DNA of 64,000 bases, from assembly GCA_018806985.1 (NCBI GenBank), contig JADANN010000256.1, forward strand, positions 1,587,501-1,651,500, written 5' to 3'. This DNA comes from Angiostrongylus vasorum (lineage: Eukaryota > Nematoda > Chromadorea > Rhabditida > Metastrongylidae). The notes under the pieces were generated by a model. It was not told the origin of the DNA. It saw nothing but the letters and a program-made list of their open reading frames with translations, and ran no database searches. The translations under genes and the position numbers were made by a program. Of the stretch, positions 24,163 to 35,262 are shown one piece after another (the first letter of the stretch is position 1; every line of letters starts with the position of its first letter).

Positions 24163-24515
24163 CGAGGGGAGGGTAGCGCAGTTGAAGTAACGTTCGTCAT
24201 CACGGGCATGGTGTTAGTTCGATTCCGCTGCAGGCCAACCAAGCCTCTCATCTTCCCCGGGTCCGGAAATTGGTAGGGAACTTGTTCGGAAAAAAGCAGC
24301 TCTGCAATCCAATTGGGAACTCTACAACTCGGCTATCTGAAGACTCCAGGAAGAATTGCTTAACCAGCATTCTACGACATTCAAGATGAAATGAAAACAG
24401 TCAAAGCCACACGTAAAAGTTGGAAGAGCTTCGTGGATAATGGATGCGAGGAAACGAATCGAATATGATAATCGCTCATATCTGCACAGTAGGCGTGAAG
24501 ACGGGTCATATAAAA
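24163..24515 (+). mobile_element. S1 repeat (tRNA-headed SINE), full length
   Basis: The A box is TAGCGCAGTTG at 24174 and the B box AGTTCGATTCC at 24216-24226, 42 bases apart as in an RNA polymerase III internal promoter. The S1 body follows, to GACGGGTCATATAAAAT near 24512. This is one of the best preserved heads in the window. Confidence 0.75.
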
Positions 24516-24879
24516 TAAAAAACTTAAGAATCAGTTACGGACGTCATAGTTCCGACCAAGAAATATAATCTTTCAACGATTAAAAGTGGCCACTTTGAAG
24601 AGAAAAGCGCTCAGAGTAGTTACAGGCAACCGTTCAGAAGCTTACAAGTGACTAAACATGTTAAACATGTTTAAACACATATTGATTAATTATGCCGAAG
24701 TTGAAGGAAAGTCGGTTTTTGAAATGCTGAAATGCTATTGATAAGCTCTGTGCTAGATGATAACAACACAGACTTCTGCAGAATCGATTGTCCAGGAAAA
24801 ACAAGTTGCTGTCATCGGACAATCACTATTATCAATAACAGCATCCTGTATAAAAAGAGTGTCGCCGGTGAGCATGCCT

Positions 24880-25050
24880 CATCCCAGAGATTCTCCCCCT
24901 GAAGAAGATCCGACTCGATACGAAGATGAAGACGCCACATCGAGAAGACGAACGCCTATAAACCATCGACTCGGACCATCGGCGTTGATAAGACGAACAC
25001 GTCGAGACGTTAGCCGAATAAAGTTATACAGCAACCTCGTGTAATCCCAA
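24880..25050 (+). mobile_element. Penelope-like 3' tail, second type, with upstream segment
   Basis: CCTGAAGAAGATCCGACTCG and CGTCGAGACGTTAGCCGAAT precede AAAGTTATACAGCAACCTCG. This is the fullest copy of the tail type also seen at 8225 and 20895. Confidence 0.45.
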
Positions 25051-25474
25051 CAGTTTAAACACATGCTGATTAATCACACCGAGGTTGAAGGAAAGTCGGT
25101 TTTTCAAGTATGGAAGTAAGTAAGTGACCATTTCACTCCTTAAGGTCCGATATGCATTCTCCCGTTGTCTTGATCTTGCAAAAAATCATTATTTATCTCT
25201 TTGTCTTCAACCGCATTTCACAGAATTTTAAATTTACTTATCAAAAGGAATTCCAACAGCCTAAATTTCGTGACCAACAAATTATTTTCGATCTTGTGGT
25301 GTCACTGACCTCTAAGGGGAAGAAATGAAACTTTTGGTTGCTACCGCACATAGCTCTCTGGGACTTTCGTTTCAGTACTTGTTCCAGTCCAAAAAAACAA
25401 GACTGGAACATCTGGATTATCTAGGCTGCATATTGAAAACGAATAAATAAACGGATAAAACTGGTCCTTCCTAG

Positions 25475-25720
25475 AAGCATCCCTACAGGACTCGACACCA
25501 CTGAGCATCGCTGGTATGATTGAATTGATATGTGGCTTACACGGTGACTTGTATGGCATACATAATTAACCTTGCTATACTCCTAGACAAGTCTTGTACA
25601 AGCCTTGTAGGAGTCTGCCGATCCAGAAGGATAGGGCTTCGATGAGCTCGCAATAAAGGATCGAACCAAAAACCACTTCTGTTTTACAGGTCACCTCCAA
25701 CCAGTGCGCTAAGTGTGATA
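25475..25720 (-). mobile_element. S2 repeat, strongly diverged
   Basis: The S2 order is retained in decayed form: TGAGCATCGCTGGTATGATTG, then TCCTAGACAAGTCTTG and CCGATCCAGAAGGATAGGG, ending in an antisense head with GGATCGAACC. It is older than the other S2 copies. Confidence 0.45.
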
Positions 25721-26544
25721 CTGCCCGTTAAAAAATGCCTCTCAAATAAAGAAGTGTACCAAAGATACTTGATATATTTCTTTTCGACAAAATCTTAAGA
25801 GATTCTTGCCCAAGAAATCCGAATCCGTACCGGAGCTCTCTAATGTCGACCTTTCACGAACGAGATAATACGTTGGTTTATTGATTATTTCTACCGACGT
25901 TGAATGAAAATTGGTCGTAAAAAATGGTGCTTCGTCATCTGAAAGCACAGTGTTTAGCGAATTGCAAAACTCGATAATAGTGAGTGATGGTTCTGTCGTT
26001 CTGGCACCACAGTGTCATTAATTACACCGTTCTACATCAGAAACCCTCTCACTTTATCACTACATAAAGTAGCGCTTTGAAGTACATTTGAAGTACACTT
26101 GTTAAAACTACCCTAGGAACGACCTTCAATACGTTAACACTTAATTGGGTTGCTAAGTTCTCCAAGTGCCTATGAGACGCATCCTCGAAATAAGCGGTGG
26201 GGCATTTCTCCGAAATGATAGAGTTGATAAAAAGATGAGATGCACTTTGCTGAATCCTTTATCCTACTTTTCACCTGAAATGCACTCATCAAGTTCTGTA
26301 ATTCTTGGAGGATCACACAATTTGCACTTAGCGCCCACACTTAAGGTCATCTTTACCTTCTTCTTGGCTTTGGTGACTATTTTGGCGGTTCATTGGCGAA
26401 TCTCACGGAGACCGTCGTAGTTCGTCCTACGGAATTCACTTTTTTGACCTATGAAAGTTACTTTCTGTAATATAAAAGAATCACAGAACAAATTTTGTAA
26501 CAAAGGCAAATCTTTGTTTTTTTATTATTTTTTAAACTCAGGGG
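25721..26544. other. No supported feature
   Basis: Short frames only. On the minus strand near 26400-26270 a 40-codon lysine-rich stretch is open but lacks splice support and homology. Confidence 0.35.
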
Positions 26545-26825
26545 CGTTATATGGGCACGTGTGATGCAGTGGTCGGAGGCGCCTTGCGGCACAAACACAT
26601 GGTACCGATCCCAGCGCCCGTGGCTTACCAAGCCTTCCATCCCTCTGGGGTCGGTAAAATGCTACCAGACTTGTCTGGAAAGATAGCAGCACTAGCTCGA
26701 TATATCGGTAGGCCACCGCGAATCATTGTAAAGGCCACATATGCATCCAATCACCTCTAACGATGCTTGATGAAGTCGAATGCATGGCGCATCCCTCAGG
26801 CATTGATCAACGCCTAGAGCTTTAT
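26545..26825 (+). mobile_element. S2 repeat (tRNA-headed SINE), full length
   Basis: The head is TGTGATGCAGTGGTCGGAGG, with the box B region GGTACCGATCCC. The body carries CTTGTCTGGAAAGATAGCAG and TCGATATATCGGTAGGCC, and the tail GGCATTGATCAACGCC. It closely matches the 59412 copy. Confidence 0.75.
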
Positions 26826-26966
26826 CCTTTATTTTCTTTCAGAACATGGCTAGAAGTTGTTCGTATACCCTTCCTGTAACGGCTAGTTAGCGTCGGTTAC
26901 TAGCGGTTCGGTTTGTGTAGAATATTAGCCACGCGGGTCTTTTAGCTTTTGTGTTGATCTACCAGC

Positions 26967-26988
26967 TTCAAACTTGGGTAATTAAACC
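26967..26988 (-). other. SL1 spliced-leader-like sequence
   Basis: Read from 26988 down, 21 of 22 bases equal the nematode SL1 leader (begins GGTTTAATTACCC); only the last base differs (A for G). The downstream bases GCTGGTAG do not reproduce the SL RNA donor or stem, and no Sm site follows, so it is not an SL RNA gene. It looks like a copied leader. Confidence 0.7.
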
Positions 26989-27251
26989 TTTAATACACAA
27001 ATATAACATTAATAACATAGTAGTAACGATGGAGAAGTAATGGTAGAGGAATGACGTCAGTTAAAGCTATGAGGTGCGAAGGCTAGTAGTGAAGTGAGGC
27101 TAACAACGAGATAATGGCATTCGAATATTATTATACCATTAATAAGTAATTAACACAATTACATTAATAGTAATAATGAACAATTACCAAGAAGTGACCG
27201 TTGGTTAGCCGTGAGCGACGCCGCGTCGCGTCTATCCGCAACCAGCGCGGC

Positions 27252-27345
27252 GGCTGAGGGAGACAGTATGCTGGGGGGCCGAGAAAGGAGACTGTACGCT
27301 GAGACGGAGAGGGAGACAGTATGCTGAGGTGGAGAGGGTTACAGA
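27252..27345 (+). repeat. Purine-rich degenerate tandem repeat
   Basis: About three units of 27-30 bases share GGAGACAGTATGCTGAG and GGAGACTGTACGCTGAG. It lies within the GC-rich island. Confidence 0.6.
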
Positions 27346-27759
27346 CGGGCCGTATTTTCGGCTAAGCTAAGATTTCAACATTATAACAATGAGGCGCATT
27401 TTTAGTGGATCAATGAGGACAGTAAGTGATGAGTCATCTACGGAACATAGTCAGGCGGCTGGTCGTCGATAACGCTATGTCAGCAACGTGAAGTTTGAGC
27501 ATCTATGGGTGCCACCATTGCCTAAGAGTCAAGGGCCAATATGATAATGGCTGGAAACTGATAAGCCTATAGCGGCTTAACAGAATACACAGCATAAGTT
27601 GGCCGCTCAGCGGCCTTGTACGCATGGCGTACATTGCGGGAGGAATGGTACATGCCACCGATGGCGTTGCAAACATAACGCATTTGGAAACACCCGCCAC
27701 TACTGACATTGCACCGTAAACAAACTAAGAAACTAGATACAATAATCTTCTGATTACTG

Positions 27760-27845
27760 AAGGATGAATGTGAATGGATAAGAATGAGTGAGTATGACTG
27801 TGAATGAATTGTGGTGATTGAGAGTGACAATGAATGATGTTGTGA
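27760..27845 (+). repeat. TGAATG-rich low-complexity stretch
   Basis: Degenerate units of GAATG, GAGTGA and TGTGAATG repeat for about 85 bases. On the other strand this gives a Ser/His/Ile-rich frame that should not be taken as a protein. Confidence 0.55.
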
Positions 27846-28246
27846 GGAGCGGATTATCCGCGCTACCGATCGGGGTGAGGTGAGTGATGGTATGTCTCCG
27901 CCTTCGAAGGCACCTGGCTCATATTGGCTGCGAGAGCCGCGTGCGTATGCAACCGCGGACAATCTGGATCGTCGATCCTGGACTGGAGTAGACTGTACCT
28001 AACTGCCTGAAATATCAACGTCATTGGCTTCGTTGTTTCGCAAGGAAGTAGTAAACTGTTCCACTGTTACTCCTCCCCCTTCGGATAAGCCATCGTTGGT
28101 GTGCTACTGGAGTCAAACCTGAATCGCTACTGTGCCTGAAACATTGAACATAATAGACCGAGTAGATTATAAAAGTTACATTACGGTGTTTGATGTGCGA
28201 CTGTGAGGCGGCCATATATGGACATCAAATGTTATTGTATAGAAAG

Positions 28247-28278
28247 ATAGAGAACTTTCCCAGAGAGAAGTTCTCTAT
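28247..28278. other. Perfect 11-bp inverted repeat (hairpin)
   Basis: ATAGAGAACTT and AAGTTCTCTAT are separated by 10 bases. No T-run or Rho-type context applies in a nematode; the function is unknown. Confidence 0.6.
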
Positions 28279-28289
28279 ACTTCCTTACA

Positions 28290-29115
28290 CTCGTGAAACG
28301 TTGCACGTGGTTTTCTTCAAGTAACGTACCCAAGCGGTCTGCTTTTGGTGGCATCGCGTCGTCGTCTCCACTGTACTTCCGCAATCTACAACGCTACCAG
28401 CTTCATCACGAATCTTTAAACCGATATAGTGTACGATCCTCATCGGCTCTCTTAAGTTGGCACAATGCAGATAGCGACATCGATTTCAACTGTGTTACAT
28501 CCGTCTACATTTGATCTACTCAAAAAAAAGAATTGTTTATGAACCGTCGGATGTTCCACTCCATCTTGTTCGACATGTCAGAAAAACACTTTCTGTGAGC
28601 GTTTGACTAAAATCTTTTCCGCTTTGAAGATGTCGACATTGTCAGTGCGTCAGTCACAGTAAGGCGTTATACCAAACTCACATGAATTTCCCGATATCAC
28701 ATCGTATCACATCATTATCAGAAATTCTTCTGGAAATCGATCTATGAGGAACTAAATCCATAAACGTACAGAAGTCACCATCCTTGTTTTTTTATGTTTG
28801 TAACCGGTAACGATGGAAATATTCTGTTTCCCTGCGGTGGAAACAGTTGCAGTCGAGAAAAAACAAACAGCGATTAACGTACTTTTCGAATCAGAATCAA
28901 AATAAAAAAGAAGGAAGGTTAGAACTTTTTAAGAGGGTAACCGTAGTTTTGAAATGACTCTTCACAAAAGAATTGAATGGATACAGTTAACCGTGTTCAT
29001 TTCGCTCCTCACTAACTGCTCGTTAACTGACGCATAAATTTCATCATTGGTGAGTATTTCTTAGGTTTCAACGACATTTAGCAAGCTTCGACTACGTAAC
29101 CATAAAGATGCAGAT
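28290..29115. other. No supported feature
   Basis: A 73-codon frame at 28293-28514 (+) has no homology or splice context. No repeat copy was recognised. Confidence 0.35.
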
Positions 29116-29119
29116 ATAT

Positions 29120-29480
29120 TTCGTTGCCTGGCATCGATCATCACGGTCACGATGCTGGTTTGATTTAGCCCCATGCTCACCACCCCCTATCATCCCTCCG
29201 CGGTCGAGAAATTGGTACCGGACTTCCCAGGGGAAAAAACCACTCTCTGCACCCCAAGTGGGAACTCTCCAGCCCTGCTATCTCACGGCTTTAGGGAGAA
29301 TCGATTCGACCAGCATTCTACTACATTCCAGATGAAATGAAAATCCGTAAGCAGCAGCCGAAGGCACACGTAAAAGTCGGACGGCCTTCGTGTATGTTGA
29401 ATGTGAGGAAACGAATGAAATGCAAGGAGTGCTGGGATCCGCATGGTAGGTAAAGACGAGACGGATCGTATAATATAAAA
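29120..29480 (+). mobile_element. S1 repeat, nearly full length
   Basis: It contains CGATGCTGGTTTGATTTAGC (decayed B box), CGGTCGAGAAATTGGTACCG, GAATCGATTCGACCAGCATT and AAGGAGTGCTGGGATCCGC. It ends near GACGGATCGTATAATAT. Confidence 0.65.
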
Positions 29481-29574
29481 TTTAAAAAAATTTCGTTGTA
29501 TTTCGCGTAATACCCTGCTATGAAAAAAAGAATTGGCAGTAAATGAAAGCGAAACGTTTTGATTTCCACTTCAG

Positions 29575-29690
29575 TTCAGCCTAACTGGTCTCAGAGCCGA
29601 TTTCTGCTCCCCAGATCATTTCCGCTGACGGGTGATTGCTGATAGCGCCGTTAGGTTAAAAAAAACGCTCTGAGAGAAACGCAATCAAGA
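29575..29690 (-). mobile_element. S4 repeat fragment
   Basis: TCTCAGAGCCGATTTCTGC, GACGGGTGATTGCTGATAGC and CTGAGAGAAACGCAATC match the S4 copies at 56800 and 63245. Confidence 0.45.
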
Positions 29691-30825
29691 ACTTCGACTT
29701 GAATGTATCATAAGCATAATTCTGCAGTTTTCAAAACTTAGAAAACCGCTCTCCTGTTCACAAATGTTTTTTAAACCTGTCCGACAAAGGTATTTTTCAA
29801 TCAAAACAGCTGATATAAGTAGACACCTTTGTGGAAAAAAAATGGTACTAGCTTCAAGCTTTCCCGAGTAACCCATACTTTCTTCCCTAGACGTCAGCTA
29901 AGTTTTCCGTACAATACTTGATTCAAACCACTCTGGCCACAAAACCACTGCATTAGTCTAATCGGCTGACTGGTGGCAGACTACACTATGCAATAACAAA
30001 GAACCGAGAAGCATCGAAGCATTGTAATTCACATTTTCACTAGTGGTTCTTCCCATTAATATGTTAACACCTGAAGAATCATCGCTAGAGAACTATGCCT
30101 CTCACAATTCAGTCTTAGTTCGACATTCTTATTTCATCAAAAAAGCTCGACTTTCTAAATAGTTACGGCCAAATAAAACCAGAAAGCTGCAGCTGCAGAC
30201 CCGATGAGAAGTTTTGGCTGGACGTTTTTTTAAACAATTGTTGATCTCTTCTGCAGCGTGTTTTTCCGTTTTGGATCAAATTCTCACCACATAAAACAAG
30301 TTTTTGCTGACTTTTAGTAACCCTTCTTCGCTACGAACAGGTTTTCGTAACGCTTTTTTGCTCGCAACGCGTGAGCTGTTGTTTTTCCTTGTCATTGAAA
30401 TTGACAAGTGACCCACTACAGATAGAATCTGTACTATTTTGCGTGCTTTTCTAAGTGACTAGACTTTATGAGACTCGCTCTTTAGACAACGACCGGCAAT
30501 GATGAGATTCAGTTTCAAATTTCCAAGATATGCGACGATGATGCGGAAGGCAGAAGTTCTTCGTAGTGTGAAGTTCTACACTTTTAAGTCTGAGAGTGTA
30601 TAAACACTGGTTTTCTTTGAAAAAGATAGATTTTTGATAAAATTTCCTGTTTATATTGTACTTTGGGTCAAGGAATTTACTCACGCATAACGTACGGTTT
30701 TTAGACGCACTAGATTGGCGACTGTTTTTTTTTCGAATTAGAAAGACAGCTTCCTAACATCATGGGAGTTCATTCACAGTTTCCTTCGCTTTTTTTTCAT
30801 AGCTTTACACAGTAGAATAAAAAGG
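29691..30825. other. No supported feature
   Basis: AT-rich sequence with short frames; no recognised repeat, exon or RNA. Confidence 0.4.
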
Positions 30826-30829
30826 ATAA

Positions 30830-31100
30830 AGCTCTCGGCTTTGATCAATCTCTTTGCTATACGCCATGCATTCGACTTTATCAAGCATAGTTTGAAGGTC
30901 ATTGAATGCATTTCTGGCCTTTACAATGACTCGCGATGGCCTGCCGATCTATCGAGCCAGTGCTGCTATCCTCCCAGACAGGGTTTCGTACCAATTTGCC
31001 ATCCTCTGAGGAATGGAATACTTGGTGGGCCACGGACGCGGGGATCGATTTCCACGTGTGTTGTAGTGCACCACTGACCACTGCGCCACATGCGCCCTCA
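30830..31100 (-). mobile_element. S2 repeat (tRNA-headed SINE), full length
   Basis: The antisense order is CTCTCGGCTTTGATCAATC (tail), GCCATGCATTCGACTTTATC, TCGCGATGGCCTGCCGATC, GTACCAATTTGCCATCC, GGATCGATTTCC (box B) and a CACTGCGCCACATGCGCCC head. Confidence 0.7.
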
Positions 31101-31173
31101 GCTCTGCACAGTATTGAAAGTATTGGTAGTATTGACTTCATACAGTATTTTTTTACTCATTACTTATGCACAG

Positions 31174-31386
31174 GACTGTTCGTAGCGTTGAAATTGGTTG
31201 GACAAGGGGAAATTGTGCATAAGGAAACTGGTAAGCGTGAAACTCGTTTTTATTCTGGTAACTATTTTTTTCTACAGTGACTCGAACGCATACCACTGAA
31301 GCTTGCGATTTCTACTCGAAGGACGCTACATTTTTTGAATTGAAGTTTATGGCAGAATTGACATGCAAGATAAATTCCATAAGCGG
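31174..31386 (+). CDS. Possible two-exon gene fragment, unknown
   Basis: Exon 31174-31230 has the acceptor TTATGCACAG and donor GTAAGC and is open (LFVALKLVGQGEIVHKET). The next acceptor, tttctacag, ends at 31277, and the frame continues in phase (VTRTHTTEACDFYSK) to a gtaaag donor near 31386. No start, no further exon and no family were identified. Two phase-matched mini-exons can arise by chance. Confidence 0.2.
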
Positions 31387-31885
31387 TAAAGGATTCATAT
31401 CATAAAGCCCATACAGCAATTAGCTGTTAGTACGGTCAAAAAATCAAATCTGAAACAAAATTTAGCACGTTTAACAAGTAGGCACCGGCGTGGGCCGGTT
31501 TCCACTCACATGGGGCGATAATAACGGGGGCTTCTGACTAGAAAGAAACATGTTGCAGACCAAAGTGGACTTCACAAATTTCAATTAGAGGCATTAAAAT
31601 CCAAGACGATGAAATTTTGACTTTCTGACGCCCACGAAACGAATTTCTTTCACATTTTTGTTTATACACAAATATTTCCAACACGATATCCCTTGACTAA
31701 GCAGTTTCCATTCCAGCAAAACAACATAGTGTTCTCCAATGTTTGGTTTATGTTTGGAGCGATCCATCTCGCGTTTAAATTTTTAAGCCGATAACTTTAG
31801 TTCCCAATTTTTTTGAAAATTTTGATTCTGAATGTGCCTTTCTAATTCCAAAATTTAAAATCGGAAGGACGAACACAGAGATTAC

Positions 31886-32096
31886 CTGTTGAAGTGATAG
31901 AATAAAGTATGTTCTAAACAACTGCGTAGTTGGCAACTTCTCAAAATAGCTAGCGATTGCAAAATCGCCGTCAGTTGTCGCAAAACCAGCTTCAGGTGTG
32001 GCGCGGCGAAAGGGTACTCTTGGCTGCAACTGTGACGAATAAGAGTTGGTGATTTCAGCGGAGTAAGCTGCTTCGGAATGTTTCTCTAGGTTCAAG
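31886..32096 (-). CDS. Possible isolated coding exon, unknown
   Basis: A minus-strand frame of 70 codons lies between a good acceptor (atttgcag) and a gtaatc donor. The encoded stretch includes EKHSEAAYSAEITNSYSS and LPTTQLFRTYFILSLQQ. Its partner exons are not identified, so it may be an open intergenic frame. Confidence 0.22.
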
Positions 32097-32199
32097 CTGC
32101 AAATAACATTGAGATACGACGGGCAGCTACGTCCTAAACACTGGCCAGTTCTTTCCGTCTTCTGAGGCTACTGAGTGGTTTAGAACTACTTTTCCCATC

Positions 32200-32580
32200 C
32201 TATACTTGAACAGTTGGACGACCTTTCCTCACTGGTTGCACTGGCCTCTAAACAATCTCCATTGCTCCGAAGTTTTGCTTGTTTTGCCACTTCGGTTCTC
32301 TGGAGTCGCGAAGTCAGCTGAGCCAAAGTCTGCCGCAGGTCGTCACCACCACAGGCAGTCCCCGCCCATGTGGATCAGAGGGAGATTCGCCACCATACAC
32401 TTTTTTGATAGCAAGATGGTGGTGAGTCCCTGGTGCCGGTTTACTCTTAGCTGGCTTCCTGAGAGAATCGTTGGACGCCTTCTCAGCATGGTGGACCATG
32501 CCATGTAGATGAACCTGCCCGCTGTACATCGCAGCCCGACACACAGGAACACCTCCTAGCCAAGATGAGGCGGTAACCTA
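32200..32580 (-). mobile_element. S3 repeat, full length, minus orientation
   Basis: The complement runs from GGTTACCGCCTCATCTTGGC at about 32575 to the 3' end at about 32200 (CAGTTGGACGACCTTTCC on the plus strand). It is the only minus-strand S3 copy in the window. Confidence 0.65.
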
Positions 32581-33229
32581 TCAGGAGGTCTACCACTCTA
32601 TGCAAAGCACAATTCAAAAGTGCACTCTAAATCAGTGAAGAACCTCCTAAATACTGGTGGTGCTAAGAGACATTGATCAAAGCGGTCACTGAACTTATAA
32701 TCTTATCTAATCTTTAGAACCTTTCGCAGAGATTTTCGCATTTAGAATACCAATAACTTTGTATTCCAATTAAGTTTCCTTTATATCCGAGACATCAAGA
32801 TTACTAATGTACCAGAGAAGTAGAGATGACGTTGATGTGCTAGTGAAAGCAGGGAATATTTACGATTGTAAACATACCCGAAAATTTCCGGTTCTCTTCT
32901 ATCACGGAAGCCATAATTTTTGCGTTTATCTAGAAAGTCCAGTAAGCGTGATAATGAATTGAGGGAGCCATTGGATAGTAAGTAGAAAGAACTTCCCTTT
33001 CTTCAAGTAGCTGTCTTCTAAACGAGCCTTTCGGTTATCTGTGAATTACATTCCTTCAGTGAATTTAATGCTAAGCGATCATTGAACCAAATATTTTACT
33101 AAAATTTTTCAACAGTTTCTGCATCTAAGATTTACTTACTGATTACTCTTCTTTCATTGTACGCATGACGTGAAATATAATGCATAATGATGCTGAGATA
33201 TGAGCTAAACTCGGAACGTTAGTTGGGCT

Positions 33230-33325
33230 TTGAACCGAGAGGCCCTAGCTTTATCTTTCTCTCAGATAGTTTTTTTTACTCCATCGGGACTTTCAGCGAT
33301 CACTCGTCAGCGGAAAACTCTTATA
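33230..33325 (+). mobile_element. S4 repeat fragment (weak)
   Basis: CTTTCTCTCAGATAG followed by CAGCGATCACTCGTCAGCGG resembles the 3' half of S4 (CTGTCTCTCAGCTAG and GATCACCCGTCAACGG). The flanks do not align. Confidence 0.3.
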
Positions 33326-33579
33326 TCTGGTGAATTATGCATGCTTCATCCCATGATCGATTGTATCCAACTATAAAAAAAGCTGATTTAAGTGACCTAT
33401 AATAGTAACATGCCTCTTTATCCTGTTTGAGTATTCTATTGTATGCTTGCAATCACTCGATTGAATTTCGTCCTCCTTCTGGATCCTATTCTACCAGAAT
33501 TTCTCAGCACGTAATAAATTTTGCATCCTATGGCTTCTCTTAAAAACCGATTTGAGCTTTATAGGTTCTTAGTGGATTG

Positions 33580-33725
33580 ATCTATTCGTAGCCTCGTTCA
33601 TGTCCTAGATGGATGAGTTCTTTGGACATTGCTTCTGCTTCACTTACACGTGGTCCAAAGATAACAATGCCGTCGGCACAACGAAATATTCAGCGGCATT
33701 CTTTCATTAGACGAAAATTTTCTGT
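33580..33725 (-). mobile_element. RTE reverse-transcriptase fragment
   Basis: Minus-strand translation gives CADGIVIFGPRVSEAEAM followed by KELIHLGHERGYE. This aligns with the FADDIVIF-xxxxSEAExMLxELxxLG block of RTE reverse transcriptases. The second catalytic Asp is replaced by Gly. The flanking coding sequence is not clear. Confidence 0.5.
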
Positions 33726-35260
33726 ATGATAATAAAGAGACGATGTAAGAGCGGTATAGCAGTGGTGCTTTTATGACACTGGTCATTTAAAGCCCTCTTC
33801 TGGTACTTGTTAACTTCTGTTGATGCGCCCTAACAGCTCAACATTACAGTGCGAAATTACTGAAACATGAAAGTGTAAACATGTGAAGATATCGCTGGTC
33901 CACGTATCGTGTCATTTGAGGTTCAATTGTTGGGCCAGAATTTTCTTATACAAAAAAGGAATTTCTATGAAACGCTCAATTAAGACGGAAGCCCAGCGAG
34001 ACCGCTTCCATTCTTATTTTTTCCAGTCCTGCCATCCGGTTCTGGTGCTTCAATTTTTCTTAGTGTTCTTCCACTAAAGTCTAGGCAAACAAATTCCCGG
34101 TACCTCTGGTTGCGAACCATGTCTTCCAACAGGTCAGTTCACAAGAAACTGTGGATGTGCTAAAACTTTGGATGAAAGGCTAGAGACAGTAGTGGTTGAC
34201 CAAACGAGTGTACGGAATTTCAAGAAGTCGAGGCATTGAGGAACTGCTGGATTTGGGATAATGGTAGCGCCATCTCTATTCCTTAGCCGTATCTTCCACT
34301 CGCGGATGGCTGCGATAGTAGCACTAAAGAAAAAAAAATATCTTATCATTTAATGAACTTATTGCTCTTGAGCGTTGGTCGACTCTCTCAATTTTCCAAG
34401 CGCAGACGGGTGTGCCCAGTGCGCGCCGTGCGCTGAAGCTGGTTTTTCACTGGTCTTGCGAATTCTGCCCACAGGAAGTCGAGAGAGAGCTGTAATAGGG
34501 CGTTTCCAGTCCGCAACCGCCAGCAATCAGTGGCTGTTTTGAATTCGAGAGAGGTGAAAAAACCCAACCTTGCGGCCTGGTTAAAATTCTGTCAGAACAG
34601 CAGCGATTCATTTGATGAGTTGACTGACTGATAGAAAGCGATGTTGAAACTAAACAACGAGAAACAACGAAAATAAGAGGAAATCCAGTGTTGTTAACAA
34701 AAACGGACAACATAAAAACCATCTTAAGTTCAGTTCATATTCTGGACGTCCAAGCATTTCCTTCTTAAGGATTAAAAAATTGCTAGTACACGATATCCGA
34801 AACATCCGACGTTTGTTTTCCGACAACTGTCGACAATTACTCAGTGGTGAAAGAACTTAGGGCGATGAAGATTTCGTAGATCTATAGAAGGGAATTTTCT
34901 GTATCGCAGCAATCGTGTAGATTGCTTCTGTACGAATCCTCCATTTTAAATGTATTTTAAACCCAAATTTCCAAACGATTAAGAAGAAACCAAATTAAAC
35001 CTGTAAAATTTCCAATGTAATCGCGGAAGCTCAAAACACGCATACATTGGACAACACCAACATACATTCTTAGACCAAATCTCTCTTCATCAACTGATTT
35101 GGTATTCAAAATACAAGCGTTAAGCCAAAAAACGTTAAAGAAGTGTCTTACGAACTTGAAAAGTTCAGAATCCCATTTTTAAAGGCGAAAAATAACATGT
35201 ATGTATTAAAACAACTGATAATAATAGTAATCAGGCTATAATGCAACTAACATGTCTTAT
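33726..35260. other. No supported feature
   Basis: Only short frames. 33726-33870 may be decayed RTE sequence, but no motif is certain. Confidence 0.35.
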
Positions 35261-35262
35261 AT

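Larger units (their letters stand above)
26930..28090 (-). mobile_element. GC-rich island, possible LTR-type or retroposed sequence (unclassified)
   Basis: This 1.1 kb block differs in composition from its surroundings. CpG-rich patches (27205-27260, 27880-27960) alternate with TAAT-rich ones (26990-27190). It holds a purine-rich degenerate tandem repeat and a TGAATG-rich stretch. On the minus strand a purine tract (GAAGGGGGAGGAG, near 28080-28068) could be the polypurine tract before a 3' LTR ending near 26930. No reverse transcriptase, integrase or second LTR is seen. LTR identity is a guess. Confidence 0.3.

Noticed and set aside
24163..24245. Functional tRNA gene at SINE heads (also 40005, 59412, 61020, 63300)
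   Set aside because: A and B boxes are present, but no complete cloverleaf with acceptor stem pairing could be drawn, and each head continues into a repeat body.
26967..26988. SL RNA gene
   Set aside because: The leader matches, but the donor, stem-loops and Sm-binding site expected in the next 80 bases are absent.
31174..31230. EH-domain (EPS15-like) exon
   Set aside because: FVALKLV resembles part of an EH domain, but flanking EF-hand residues and partner exons are missing.
31886..32096. Proline dehydrogenase N-terminal exon
   Set aside because: Some spacing similarity (F, TT, L, R, Y, L) exists, but the diagnostic downstream motifs were not found on this strand.
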